Positions 1 to 8,810 of a stretch of 64,000 nucleotides of DNA are shown here, piece by piece; position 1 is the stretch's first letter, and each line of letters opens with the position of its first letter. The notes under the pieces are model-generated. The model was not told the origin of the DNA. It did not search any database and saw only the letters and a list, made by a program, of their open reading frames with translations. The DNA is taken from contig NZ_JAIMID010000002.1 in assembly GCF_019966535.1 (NCBI RefSeq), positions 530,311-594,310 on the forward strand, given 5' to 3'. A program made the translations under genes and the position numbers. The stretch is from Mesobacterium pallidum. GTDB lineage: Bacteria; Pseudomonadota; Alphaproteobacteria; Rhodobacterales; Rhodobacteraceae.

Positions 1-116
1 GCCTTGGCATCGCCGTCATCATCTTCGACCAGGATGATGTTGGCCAGACCGCCGTCCGCCGGGTCACGCAGCAACTTGTCGAGGTTTCCGGGAGTCATGA
101 CGTCGGATCCATTCAT
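1..116 (-). CDS. Response regulator, N-terminal fragment (runs off window)
   Basis: Only the first 38 codons are inside the window. The peptide starts MNGSDVMTPGNLDKLLRD and continues into NIILVEDDDGDAKA, a hydrophobic strand followed by an acidic cluster as found at the start of CheY-like receiver domains. Its ATG overlaps the TGA of the histidine kinase upstream (ATGA at 113-116), so it is the third gene of a response regulator / kinase / response regulator operon and is probably translationally coupled to the kinase. It is likely a phosphorylation target of that kinase. An in-frame ATG six codons later is an alternative start. The output domain, if any, lies outside the window. Confidence 0.72.
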   Translation of the reverse strand, partial: MNGSDVMTPGNLDKLLRDPADGGLANIILVEDDDGDAK

Positions 117-2392
117 GCTGCGGCCTGCTTTCCTTCGTTCGGGAGGTTCGTGGGCCAGGCAAGGCGGAACGTCGTTCCGGACTGCCCGTCCGAAATCACC
201 GTGATCTCGCCGCCGACAAGGTCGAGATGCTTGCGCACCATCGCCAGGCCCATGCCGCTCGTGTCCATCTCGTCCCGCGACTTGAGCGTCTGGAACATGC
301 CGAAGATCTTGTCGTGGTAGCGCGGATCGATTCCCGGCCCGTCATCGGCCACGGTGAACTCCAGCCCGTCACCCTGCTCGGTCACGCCGACGCGCACCTC
401 GCCCGCGGGCTTGTCGTGGTGACGGATGGCATTCGACACCAGGTTGACAAGCACGGTCTGCAGCGGCAGCCGATCGACCGTGATCTTCGAAAAGGCGGGG
501 TCGAAGCTGACCTCGATGCCGTCGCGTTGCGGCAACAGTTCGATCACGCCCTGGACCAGCTCGTCGCCCGACACGAAATCCTCGGGCAGCGCGATCCGGC
601 CGATCCGCGAATGGCTCAGCAGGTCGTCCAGCAGACGCTCCATCCGGCGGACGCGGCTGCGCATCAGTTCCATGCTCTCGCGCGTGTCGTCGTCGAGGTA
701 TTGCTCGAGATCCTCCTCGAGCCATCGCGAGGCGTTGTCGATCACCCGCAGCGGCGCCTTGAGGTCGTGCGAGGCGACATAGGCGAACTGGTCCAGCTCT
801 TCGTTCGAACGGCGCAGCGCGGCGATCAACGCCTCGCGCTGCCGCTCGGCGGCGCGTTCTTCGGTCACGTCGCGGACCACGCCGATGAAATGGGTCCGGT
901 CCGCGTAGCGCGCGGCGCTGACCGATATGCCAAGCGGCACGTGTGTTCCGTCCTTGCGGATGCCGTAGATGTCACGGTCGGGTGCCATCATGCTCCCGGC
1001 GGTGTCAATCTCGGACTTGTCGACGAAACCCTGGTGGAGCACCCCGATCTCGTGCGGCATCAGCATGGCCAGCGGATGCCCCACGAGTTCCTCGCGCGCA
1101 TAGCCGAAAATCTCGACAAAGGCGGGATTCACCTCTTCGATCAGGCCTTCCGTGTTGATCGTGACGATCCCGTCCGCAGCGGCGTCGACGACAGAACGGG
1201 CACGGGCCGAAATGCGCACCAGCTCGTTCGACATGACCGAGAAATTCTGTGCCAGCACCGACACCTCGTCCTGGCCGTTTGTCTTGACGGTGATCGGCTG
1301 CGTCCAGTCCCGGCGCGTGCGGATCGATTCGGTGAGGCCAAGCAGCGGCGCCATCAGCCGCCGCGCCATGGCCCAGGCCATCATGGCCGCCAGGACGGTC
1401 ATCACGATGCCGTTCTTGAGGTTGTCCCAGAGCACCGCGTTGGCCTCGGACAAGAGCGCGGCTTCGGGGATCTGGGCCAGCACGTTGACACCAAAGGGCA
1501 CGCCGCGGCCTTCGATCACGGTGGGAACGATGGCAAAGACCATGCCGTCTCGGATGCCGCTCAGCCCCCATTCGATGCCCGTTTCCACGAGGTCGGCCTG
1601 GGGCGGCGGCGTCCAGGCCGGGTCCGTGTGCAGGACCATCTCCTGGTTTTGCATGCCGACGTTCAGGTGCATGACATCCAGGCTGTCTGTCACGACGAAG
1701 AGGTCGTATTTCTCGGCCGCTTCGGGCAGGGAATGACGGATCAGCGCCTCGTAATCGGCGTTGATGATGACCGCGCCCAGCAACACGCCCTCGCCGTCGC
1801 GGATGGGCCGGACATAACGGGTCGTGATGGTGCCATCGGACACGCCGTGGTCGATGTTCTCGCTTATGGCCGAGAAGTATGGCTTGTGGTTCGGGTTCTC
1901 GATGAGCGGCTGGATATAATCGCGGTGGCCCTTGGTCTGCAACCGCTCGAATTCGACCATCTCGACGCCATCGGCCGTCTGGTCGATGCGCAGGATCTCT
2001 TTCCAGTTGCCTTCCCGCGACAGGATCCGCATCTGCGTGTAGGTCGGTCGGCGCGAGATGGCGGCGCGCATGTATTCCGCCAGCTGCGGGGCGCGCGGCA
2101 GGCTCTCTTGGTTTATCGGCATCCCGTCGGCCAGGATCTCTGTGGCCTCGAGCAGGATCCGCTTGACCGGCGGGATGTCGGCCAGAGTGTTGGCATCGAC
2201 CACCAGCAGGTTGAAACTGTTGCGGATGTTCTCGGCCGAGACATCCGCCGCAAGGTGCAGACGGTCGAGCAGCGGCGAATATTCACGGTCCCGCACCTGC
2301 AGGTAGTTCGACACGGTAAAGAAGATGGCCGTCACCACGGTCGCCCCGGCGACCACGGCAACGACCTTGGACGTCAGTGAGCGCAACACCAT
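113..2392 (-). CDS. Membrane sensor histidine kinase with HAMP, PAS and HisKA/HATPase domains
   Basis: A 759-residue sensor kinase. A membrane segment at about residues 8-28 is followed by a roughly 290-residue extracytoplasmic sensor region, a second membrane segment at about 325-345 and a HAMP linker (about 345-395). A PAS domain follows (about 398-515, with AADGIVTINTEG). The HisKA box is FAYVASHDLKAPLR, with the phospho-accepting His at about 542. The ATPase domain has an N box (LVNLVSNAIRHH), a G1 box (DDGPGID) and a G2 box (GMGLAMVRKHL). The ligand is not predictable. It lies 15 bp after one response regulator gene and overlaps the start of another, forming a three-gene phosphorelay operon. 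The kinase core resembles those usually paired with single-domain, Rcp1-type response regulators (recalled family knowledge). Confidence 0.93.
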   Translation of the reverse strand: MVLRSLTSKVVAVVAGATVVTAIFFTVSNYLQVRDREYSPLLDRLHLAADVSAENIRNSFNLLVVDANTLADIPPVKRILLEATEILADGMPINQESLPRAPQLAEYMRAAISRRPTYTQMRILSREGNWKEILRIDQTADGVEMVEFERLQTKGHRDYIQPLIENPNHKPYFSAISENIDHGVSDGTITTRYVRPIRDGEGVLLGAVIINADYEALIRHSLPEAAEKYDLFVVTDSLDVMHLNVGMQNQEMVLHTDPAWTPPPQADLVETGIEWGLSGIRDGMVFAIVPTVIEGRGVPFGVNVLAQIPEAALLSEANAVLWDNLKNGIVMTVLAAMMAWAMARRLMAPLLGLTESIRTRRDWTQPITVKTNGQDEVSVLAQNFSVMSNELVRISARARSVVDAAADGIVTINTEGLIEEVNPAFVEIFGYAREELVGHPLAMLMPHEIGVLHQGFVDKSEIDTAGSMMAPDRDIYGIRKDGTHVPLGISVSAARYADRTHFIGVVRDVTEERAAERQREALIAALRRSNEELDQFAYVASHDLKAPLRVIDNASRWLEEDLEQYLDDDTRESMELMRSRVRRMERLLDDLLSHSRIGRIALPEDFVSGDELVQGVIELLPQRDGIEVSFDPAFSKITVDRLPLQTVLVNLVSNAIRHHDKPAGEVRVGVTEQGDGLEFTVADDGPGIDPRYHDKIFGMFQTLKSRDEMDTSGMGLAMVRKHLDLVGGEITVISDGQSGTTFRLAWPTNLPNEGKQAAA

Positions 2393-2407
2393 GCCTAAAG
2401 CCCGGCC

Positions 2408-3139
2408 CTACTGCGGCCAACGGGGCGCTTCGAGGCGTGCCGTGCCGCTTTTTTCCAGGTCTTCGGCCACCGTCATCAGGTCGTCGAAGAGCACCGTGAG
2501 ATCGCCGCAGCCCCGTTCCAGCGCGGTGAGGCTCGACAACATATCCGGATCGTCGGCGGCCCTCTTGCGCAGGTCGCGGGTCGATTTCAGCACGTGTCCG
2601 ATGATGCCGCGCATCTCGGGGCCGCAGGAATTCCGGAACCGCAGCATGGCCTTGCGCAGGTTGCCCTGCATCACCTTGGCCTCGCCCAGCGCCGTCAGAA
2701 GGATGCGCCGTTCGAAGGCCGAGGACAGCGACTTGCGCAGCGCGCCGACGCCGAGTTCTTCCTTGATGAGGTAGTCCGCGCAGCCCTCGCGCATCGCCTC
2801 GACCGCGATGTCGTGGCGGGCAAAGCTGGTCACCATGATCGGGATCGCCTGGCTTTGGTCCTCGTGCGCCAGCAGCATGCGTAGGGCGTCCAGCCCCGTC
2901 TCCATCCCCAGGTGGTAATCGATGAAGACGATGTCGAAGGCGTCGTCGTCCATGCGGGCGCGCATTTCGGCCAGGCTGCCCGCCTCGGAGAAATCGAGGT
3001 GCAGCCCCGCCTTGGTGCACAGCCGTCGCAGGCGCTTGCGATCGATCGGGTTGTCGTCGAGCACGAGCGCCCGAAGCATGGCCCCGTCTGCACCCGGAGC
3101 AATCGTCGGAGCATGGTCCTGCGTGGCAACAGAAGTCAT
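2408..3139 (-). CDS. Response regulator with receiver domain and non-DNA-binding helical C-terminus
   Basis: The ATG at 3139 is preceded by a purine-rich GGGAAAGG site. An upstream in-frame ATG would add 19 residues but has poor spacing. The 243-residue product has a receiver domain (about residues 22-140) with the acidic pair DD at 28-29, the probable phospho-acceptor Asp74 in VFIDYHLG, the switch Thr/Ser in MVTSFA and the Lys in DYLIKEE. The C-terminal 100 residues are predicted helical (RKAMLRFRNSCGPEMRG and onward) and carry no helix-turn-helix or enzyme motif that I recognise, so it may act by protein contact. It is the first gene of the operon with the kinase 15 bp downstream. Confidence 0.85.
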   Translation of the reverse strand: MTSVATQDHAPTIAPGADGAMLRALVLDDNPIDRKRLRRLCTKAGLHLDFSEAGSLAEMRARMDDDAFDIVFIDYHLGMETGLDALRMLLAHEDQSQAIPIMVTSFARHDIAVEAMREGCADYLIKEELGVGALRKSLSSAFERRILLTALGEAKVMQGNLRKAMLRFRNSCGPEMRGIIGHVLKSTRDLRKRAADDPDMLSSLTALERGCGDLTVLFDDLMTVAEDLEKSGTARLEAPRWPQ

Positions 3140-3470
3140 CGGGTTACCCTTTCCCTCAAAAGGTCCAGCCCACCCGAACGGAGCGGTCCGACCCAAGATT
3201 ACACAACGTCAACTGCAAAACTGCGCGCAGGCGCTGAACAAACTGTTAACGGGACCGACAACAAAGCGGCCAATTCTAGGCAGTTTCGCCCATAGGTTCC
3301 CATTCCGGCCGCCGCACAGCCTGCGGCAGATATGCCCCAACCCCCAGGCGAAGCGGCGCCCGGGCCGGGATGGACTTGCATCGGCGTCCCGGGTACGGAT
3401 CATCTGGCGCGGCGATCCGGGCGCGGGTCGCTGCATGGTCGCGGCAGCGCAAAATGGAAGGGGACCACCC
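3140..3470. other. Divergent intergenic region between response regulator and manC
   Basis: This 331-bp gap separates two divergently transcribed genes and must hold both promoters. I see no convincing open reading frame, no long inverted repeat and no recognisable operator. The central part (about 3196-3290) is relatively AT-rich for this genome and includes a GTTAAC hexamer near 3246, which makes it the most likely place for core promoters. No transcription start can be assigned from the sequence alone. Confidence 0.4.
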
Positions 3471-4904
3471 TTGATCTATCCGGTTATTCTTTGCGGCGGG
3501 TCGGGCACCCGGCTTTGGCCTCTGTCGCGCAAGAGCTTTCCCAAGCAGTTCGTGCAGCTGACGGGGCCCGAGACCCTGTTCCAGGCCTCGGTCCGGCGTC
3601 TCACGGGCGAGGGATTCGCCGCGCCGATCGTGCTGACCAACGCCGACTTCCGCTTCATCGTGGTCGAACAGCTGGCCTCGGCCGGGATCGAGCCGGGCGC
3701 CATCCTGATCGAGCCCGAGGGCCGCAACACCGCGCCCGCCGTTCTGGCCGCCGCGCTGTACATCGCCGCCAAGGACCCCGATGGCCTGCTGCTGGTCGCG
3801 CCTTCGGACCACGTGGTGCCTGACATGCATGCTTTCCACGCCGCGGTCGAGCGCGGGGTCGAGGCGGCCGAGGCCGGGCAGCTGGTCACCTTCGGCATCC
3901 GGCCCACCCATGCCGAGACCGCCTATGGCTACCTCGAGCTCACCGCGGCGCCCGACGGCAGCGGCGCGCCGGTGGCCCTGTCGCGCTTTGTCGAAAAACC
4001 CGATGCCGCGCGGGCCGAGGACATGCTGGCGGCAGGTAATTTCCTGTGGAACGCCGGGATCTTCCTGTTCCGCGCCCGCGACATCCTTGCGGCCTTCGAG
4101 ACCCATGCGCCGGGTCTTGTCCGTCCGGTGGGCGACGCGGTCGCGCAGGCCGAGCCCGACCTTGGATTCCTGCGGCTTGCCCCGGGGCCCTGGGCCCGGG
4201 CCGAGGATATCTCGATCGACTACGCCGTGATGGAGCGGGCGGGCAATCTCAGTGTCGTGCCCTTCGACGCCGGCTGGTCGGACCTGGGCGGCTGGGACGC
4301 GGTCTGGCGCGAAAGCGGGCCGGATGCGGACGGGGTCGTGACCGGCGGCGCGGCCACGGCCATCGACTGCGAGGACACGCTGCTGCGGTCGGACAGCGAG
4401 CGGCTCGAACTGGTGGGGATCGGGCTGAAGAACGTCATGGTCATCGCGATGAACGACGCGGTGCTGGTGGCCGACATGGGCTCGGCCCAGCAAGTCAAGC
4501 TGGCGGTCAGCGCCCTCAAGGCAAAGAACGCCTCGCAAGCCACGGAATTCCCGCTGGATCACCGCCCCTGGGGCTGGTTCGAAAGCCTTGTCGTGGGCGA
4601 GCGGTTCCAGGTCAAGCGCATCCACGTGCTGCCCGGCCAGGCGCTGTCGCTGCAAAGCCACGTGCACCGGTCCGAGCACTGGATCGTGGTCGAGGGCACG
4701 GCCCGTGTCACCGTCGACGACAGCGTCACGCTGGTGACCGAGAACCAGTCGGTCTACATTCCGCTGGGCGCAAAGCACCGGCTGGAGAACCCCGGCAAGG
4801 TGCCGATGGTGCTGATCGAGGTGCAGACCGGGTCCTACCTCGGCGAGGACGACATCACCCGCTATGATGACGTCTACGCCCGCGGCCAGGGCAGCAAGGG
4901 CTGA
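3471..4904 (+). CDS. manC: Mannose-1-phosphate guanylyltransferase / mannose-6-phosphate isomerase (bifunctional type II)
   Basis: The product makes GDP-mannose from mannose-1-phosphate and GTP, and probably also interconverts mannose-6-phosphate and fructose-6-phosphate for exopolysaccharide or LPS synthesis. The N-terminal nucleotidyltransferase has the signature GGSGTRLWPLSRKSFPKQF, and the C-terminal cupin isomerase domain (about the last 120 residues) has RPWGWFESL and a SLQSHVHRSEHWIVVEGTA core with metal-binding histidines. I chose the TTG at 3471 because a strong GGAAGGGG site precedes it at good spacing and the product (477 aa) matches family length. An ATG at 3435 in the same frame adds 12 residues but lacks a site. 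It stands alone between divergent and convergent neighbours, with no polysaccharide cluster in view. Confidence 0.93.
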   Translation: MIYPVILCGGSGTRLWPLSRKSFPKQFVQLTGPETLFQASVRRLTGEGFAAPIVLTNADFRFIVVEQLASAGIEPGAILIEPEGRNTAPAVLAAALYIAAKDPDGLLLVAPSDHVVPDMHAFHAAVERGVEAAEAGQLVTFGIRPTHAETAYGYLELTAAPDGSGAPVALSRFVEKPDAARAEDMLAAGNFLWNAGIFLFRARDILAAFETHAPGLVRPVGDAVAQAEPDLGFLRLAPGPWARAEDISIDYAVMERAGNLSVVPFDAGWSDLGGWDAVWRESGPDADGVVTGGAATAIDCEDTLLRSDSERLELVGIGLKNVMVIAMNDAVLVADMGSAQQVKLAVSALKAKNASQATEFPLDHRPWGWFESLVVGERFQVKRIHVLPGQALSLQSHVHRSEHWIVVEGTARVTVDDSVTLVTENQSVYIPLGAKHRLENPGKVPMVLIEVQTGSYLGEDDITRYDDVYARGQGSKG

Positions 4905-4911
4905 GGTCGGA

Positions 4912-5916
4912 TCATTCCGCCGCCGTCGTCGATCCATCGCCCAGATCCGGCAGGCCGGGGTCGAAAAAGCAGTGCTGCGCCCGCCCGCGCCGCTTGGACA
5001 TGTAAAGCGCCGCATCCGCGTCATCGAGCATCTGCGCCGCATCGGGCACATCGTAGAAGGACGACAGTGCCGTGCCGGCCGAGGCCGAGATGCGGCAGAT
5101 GTTGTCCTGGTAGCGGATCGGTTTCTCGAGCCGGCTGATCATGCGCTGCGCGATCGACTCGAGCCGGCCGCGATCCGCCAGCCGGTCGAAGATCAGCACG
5201 AATTCGTCCCCGCCGACCCGGGCCACGGTGTCGTCGTCGCGCGTCTCGTCCACGAGGATGCGCGCGACCTGTTGCAGCACGTGGTCCCCCGCCGCGTGGC
5301 CAAAGGTGTCGTTGACGGTCTTGAAGTAATCGAGGTCGAGATGCATCACCGCGAATTCGTGCCCCAACCGGATCATCCGGTCGAGCACGTGATCCATCGC
5401 CCGGCGGTTCTTGAGACCGGTCAGCGTGTCGGTATACGCCTGTTCCTCGGCAGCGATCTTGGCGCCCTGCATGCGCAGGGACATGTCGCGCATCGCCTCC
5501 ATGGCGGCGGTCTTGGCCTCGATCAGGTAGAGCATCTCGACCGTCAGGTCGGTCGAGGCGAAATCGCCCGAGGTCAGCGAGAACTGCTCGACCCCGTCGA
5601 GGATGTTGATGCCGAAGGACAGGTTCACCACCAGCTCTTCGCCGGCATGGGCCGCGACGCCCTTGAGCCCGCTGCGCGGCGGGTCGCGGAACTCGAGGTG
5701 CAGCTTGCTGCCCACGGCGCGGCGCAGCTCCTCGACCGAGGTCAGCACGCGCGGCCGCTCGATGCGGAACACCTCGAGGAACCGCTCGCCCACCAGCGCG
5801 CGGCCCGGGCGCAGCTTGGCCAGGGTCGGACCGACGTGCAGGATGTGACCCGAGGCGGACAGGCGGACATGCATGGGGCATAGGATGTCGAGGCTGCTGT
5901 TGAAGCGTTCAGCCAT
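4912..5916 (-). CDS. Diguanylate cyclase with H-NOX-associated (HNOBA-like) N-terminus
   Basis: A 334-residue protein that should make cyclic di-GMP. The C-terminal GGDEF domain (about residues 160-325) keeps the catalytic GGDEF motif at 235-239 and an RxxD inhibitory site (RDDD, 226-229) placed five residues upstream, so product feedback inhibition is expected. The N-terminal 130 residues (DILCPMHVRLSASGHILHVG) resemble the HNOBA domain that partners H-NOX proteins, followed by a short coiled linker (about 130-160). Its start overlaps the end of the H-NOX gene by 8 nt (ATGGCTGA), indicating coupled translation. By analogy with known H-NOX/cyclase pairs, it is likely controlled by direct contact with the upstream protein. 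Confidence 0.9.
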   Translation of the reverse strand: MAERFNSSLDILCPMHVRLSASGHILHVGPTLAKLRPGRALVGERFLEVFRIERPRVLTSVEELRRAVGSKLHLEFRDPPRSGLKGVAAHAGEELVVNLSFGINILDGVEQFSLTSGDFASTDLTVEMLYLIEAKTAAMEAMRDMSLRMQGAKIAAEEQAYTDTLTGLKNRRAMDHVLDRMIRLGHEFAVMHLDLDYFKTVNDTFGHAAGDHVLQQVARILVDETRDDDTVARVGGDEFVLIFDRLADRGRLESIAQRMISRLEKPIRYQDNICRISASAGTALSSFYDVPDAAQMLDDADAALYMSKRRGRAQHCFFDPGLPDLGDGSTTAAE

Positions 5917-6508
5917 GGCCAGTGTCCCCGCTGCCGGCCAGGCGAAAATCGCGTCCCTCGGCGTAGTCGTGTTCGACCAGCGCGATATCCACGATCTCGT
6001 CCCCGCGGCGCCGGTCGCGGAATTCCAGCATCACAAGCGCGCCGTAGTCGTCGGCCAGCGCCCGCAGGATGCCGATCATGACATGGCCCCAGCCCGGCTC
6101 TCCGCCCCGGCAGGTGAGCGAGAAGCGGCCGCCGCCATGTTCGCGCAGCTCCATCTCGGGCAGGTCGAGGTCCGAGACGGCCAGCCGCGCCCGCCCCGGC
6201 AGGTCGTCGAGCGAATGCAGGAAGTCGATGAAATCGACCCCGCCGAACCTGAGCAGACGACGCAGCCGTTCCACGTTGGGATGCGACACGAGGTAGGTGC
6301 CGATGTTCTCGAGCACCTCGCCCCGGTCACGCGTCAGCGCGGCCTGAACGGCCTCGAGCAGCGCCCAGGTCACCTCGTCGTCGTAGTCCATCATCGCCTC
6401 GATATCAGGCGTGTCGATGGCCGCATCGGCCGCGACCCGTTTCCACGTGGCCTCCCCGTAGGTGTCGCGGACAAAGTTCTGTATGGCCCTGTTGATCAAC
6501 CCGTGCAT
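5909..6508 (-). CDS. H-NOX (heme NO-binding, HNOB) family protein, divergent
   Basis: The 199-residue product starts MHGLINRAIQNFVRDTYG, typical of the alpha-helical start of H-NOX gas-sensor domains, and has the expected length. In the family a histidine ligates heme and a YxSxR motif holds the propionates. Here the YxSxR position appears to read Cys133-x-Gly-x-Glu (in SLTCRGGEPG). The proximal histidine is not obvious: H76 and H98 are candidates, and my alignment puts Asp102 near the canonical position. It overlaps the diguanylate cyclase by 8 nt, the usual H-NOX/effector arrangement, so a role in gas- or redox-dependent c-di-GMP control is likely. Whether it binds heme is uncertain. Confidence 0.85.
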   Translation of the reverse strand: MHGLINRAIQNFVRDTYGEATWKRVAADAAIDTPDIEAMMDYDDEVTWALLEAVQAALTRDRGEVLENIGTYLVSHPNVERLRRLLRFGGVDFIDFLHSLDDLPGRARLAVSDLDLPEMELREHGGGRFSLTCRGGEPGWGHVMIGILRALADDYGALVMLEFRDRRRGDEIVDIALVEHDYAEGRDFRLAGSGDTGHG

Positions 6509-6597
6509 GCGTCACTACCCATGATCCCCCGCGATCATCTGGCGCCGCCCGGGTAAATAAAAAACCCTACGCTTAGAATTGTGCCTATTTCACGGGG

Positions 6598-7335
6598 TCA
6601 GGGCAGCACTTCGGCCAGTGCGGACTCGATCAGTGCCAAACATTCGGGCGTCGAAAAGCGGTGATCGGCGCCTTTGACCAGGGTGAGGCGCACATCGTCG
6701 CCGGTGACGTGGTCAAGCAGGCGCAGCGCGGTGGCTCGGCTGACCGCCTCGTCCTCGGTCCCTTGAAGGAAGCGTACGGGGAAGGGCAGCGGCAGGGGAT
6801 CGCGCAGCACCAACTGGCTGCGGCCATCCTCGATCAGGCGGCGGGTGATGACGAAGGGGTCGCCGTAGTCCGAGGGCACCTCGACATGGCCGACCATCTC
6901 GATGGCAAGGCGCTGCGCCTCGTCGAAGCTGGCCCAGTAGCCGTCTTCGGTGAAATCGGGGGCGGCGGCGATGCCGACGAGGCCGGCGATGCGATCGCCC
7001 ATGCGTTTCGTGGTCAACAGCGAGATCCAGCCGCCCATGGACGAGCCGACCAGCACCAGCGGGCCCGATGTGGTGGCGCCGATCACCTCGGCCGCGTCGG
7101 TGGCCCAGTCGCCGATGCACCCATCGGTGAAGCGGCCCGAGCTTTCCCCGTGGCCCGAATAGTCGAACCGCAGGAAAGCACGGCCCTGCGCGCGCGCCCA
7201 GGCCTCGAGGTGGACGGCCTTGGTGCCCTCCATGTCGCTGGCGAAACCGCCAAGGAAGACAACCGTGGGCCCCTGCCCTTCGGTCTTGTGATAGGCGATG
7301 CGCCGGCCCTGCGGCGTCTCGAGGAAATCGGTCAT
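6598..7335 (-). CDS. Alpha/beta hydrolase (ABHD10/palmitoyl-thioesterase-like)
   Basis: A 245-residue cytoplasmic alpha/beta hydrolase. It shows the oxyanion strand VVFLGGFASDMEGTKA, the nucleophile elbow GSSMGG (Ser in VLVGSSMGGW), a likely Asp in GTEDEAV and the catalytic His in KGADHRFS. The FASDM.GTKA stretch resembles the ABHD10-type thioesterase/esterase family. The start at 7335 (MTDFLETPQG) gives the usual length; an upstream in-frame ATG would add 20 residues of low-complexity sequence. It follows the MFS transporter gene on the same strand by 63 bp and may be co-transcribed. The physiological substrate is unknown. Confidence 0.85.
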   Translation of the reverse strand: MTDFLETPQGRRIAYHKTEGQGPTVVFLGGFASDMEGTKAVHLEAWARAQGRAFLRFDYSGHGESSGRFTDGCIGDWATDAAEVIGATTSGPLVLVGSSMGGWISLLTTKRMGDRIAGLVGIAAAPDFTEDGYWASFDEAQRLAIEMVGHVEVPSDYGDPFVITRRLIEDGRSQLVLRDPLPLPFPVRFLQGTEDEAVSRATALRLLDHVTGDDVRLTLVKGADHRFSTPECLALIESALAEVLP

Positions 7336-7398
7336 CTGGACCCCCGGGAATTGCGTTGGGCCGAGCCTAGCAGCCCGGCCCCGGGGTGCAAGCATGCC

Positions 7399-8655
7399 TC
7401 AGCGTTCGACCTCGTCGAGGCCAAGTGCTGCCACCGGCGCGAGGGCCGCGAGACCGGCAAACAGCAGCAGCCCGACCTCGGGGCCCAGCAGCGCGGCCGC
7501 CCCGCCCAGCGCGCCGACGGCCAGCAGGATCGACCCGATCACGGTGTTGGCGACGGCCGACCATGCGGCGCGGCGATCCTCGGGGGCCATGTCGACCAGG
7601 TAGGTCGACCGGCCCTGCCGCACGCCGTGATAGGCGATCATCAGCACGAAAAGCACGGCGGGCATGGCCCAGACGGCCCCCGCCAGCCCCGCAAGGTCGA
7701 GCGCCAGCGCGGCCAGCATGGCCACAGCGCCAACCGCGCCCGACAGCATCAGCACCCGGCGCGAGGAGCGGTCGGCCATCCGCCCCCAGATCCAGGACGA
7801 CACCAGAGAGGCGGCGGCCGAGGCGAGCACCAGCGCGCCCAGTTGGCCGAGCTGGCCGCCCTCACCCCCGCCCAGCAGGACGAGGTACGGCGGCGCCAGC
7901 GCGGTCGAGACCAGCAGGCCCCGGACAAGGATGAAGCGGCGCAGCTGGGGGTTGTCGCGCAGGATCGCCCAGTCGACCCCGCCGCCCTGCCTATCCGGGT
8001 CGCTCGCCAGTTCCTCGAGCGTCGAGAACAGCATGGCGGCGGCCAGCCACAAGAGCGCCGCCAGCCCGATGGCACCGATCACCACGCCTTGGCTTTGCGC
8101 CAGGCCCGAGATCAGCAGCACGGCAAAGGCCAGCACGCCGATGCTCGCGGCCGAGGCGGCAAAGCCGGTCACCCCGCCGCGCCGGGTCTTCCGCACCGTC
8201 TTGCCCAGCACCTCCTTGTAGGACACGGAAGCCATGGCGCGGCTGACCGCCAGCAGCGCCAAGAGCCCTGCGATGGCCCACCCGGCCGCCGCACCCGTGA
8301 GCGTCAGCGCGGCCAGCACGATCAGCGCAGCGGCGATCCCCTGCCCGGCCGAGCCGATCACCCAGGCCCATTTGCGGTGCCGCATCCGCGCGACCCAGCC
8401 GGCCAGGAAGACCTGCGGCAGCAGCGCCCCGGCCTCGCGGATCGGCACCAGCGCGCCCACCAGGTAGGCCGGTGCGCCCAGCGCGGTCAGCAGCCACGAG
8501 AGCACCAGCTTGGGGTTGATCAGCCCGTCCGCGATCTTGGTCATCGACAGGCTGGCGATGTGACGCAGTCCGTTGCGCGCCTCGGTCCGGCTGTCGGTCG
8601 CCTCGGCACCGCTGAGGGTCTCGAACACGGTCTCGCTGGCGTGGCTGTCGGTCAT
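7399..8655 (-). CDS. Major facilitator superfamily transporter
   Basis: A 418-residue, strongly hydrophobic protein with about 12 predicted membrane helices, for example VLSWLLTALGAPAYLVGAL and IGVLAFAVLLISGLA, and basic cytoplasmic loops (RMRHRKW, KTVRKTRRGG). It fits an MFS-type secondary transporter, but no substrate-specific motif is recognisable. The start at 8655 (MTDSHASETV) is chosen because the upstream in-frame extension is non-hydrophobic and lies in the divergent promoter region. It is divergent from the DJ-1 gene and lies 63 bp upstream of the hydrolase gene, so the two may form an operon. Confidence 0.82.
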   Translation of the reverse strand: MTDSHASETVFETLSGAEATDSRTEARNGLRHIASLSMTKIADGLINPKLVLSWLLTALGAPAYLVGALVPIREAGALLPQVFLAGWVARMRHRKWAWVIGSAGQGIAAALIVLAALTLTGAAAGWAIAGLLALLAVSRAMASVSYKEVLGKTVRKTRRGGVTGFAASAASIGVLAFAVLLISGLAQSQGVVIGAIGLAALLWLAAAMLFSTLEELASDPDRQGGGVDWAILRDNPQLRRFILVRGLLVSTALAPPYLVLLGGGEGGQLGQLGALVLASAAASLVSSWIWGRMADRSSRRVLMLSGAVGAVAMLAALALDLAGLAGAVWAMPAVLFVLMIAYHGVRQGRSTYLVDMAPEDRRAAWSAVANTVIGSILLAVGALGGAAALLGPEVGLLLFAGLAALAPVAALGLDEVER

Positions 8656-8810
8656 GGGCTGGCTCCGGGCTGGCTGGGACCTTTTGCAAGATAGGGCAGC
8701 AGGGGAAAAGTCACAGCCCCAGAGACGATGGAACATCGGCCCGCCTGTCCCGTTGGTGAGGCAAGGCGGCGGGACGATCCGGCCGCGACACAGAATGTAA
8801 GGAGGGCACC

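Noticed and set aside
227..2380. 717-codon open frame antisense to the histidine kinase
   Set aside because: It has no ribosome-binding site and a low-complexity, His/Asp/Arg-rich product; it is a GC-rich antisense shadow of a gene with clear kinase motifs.
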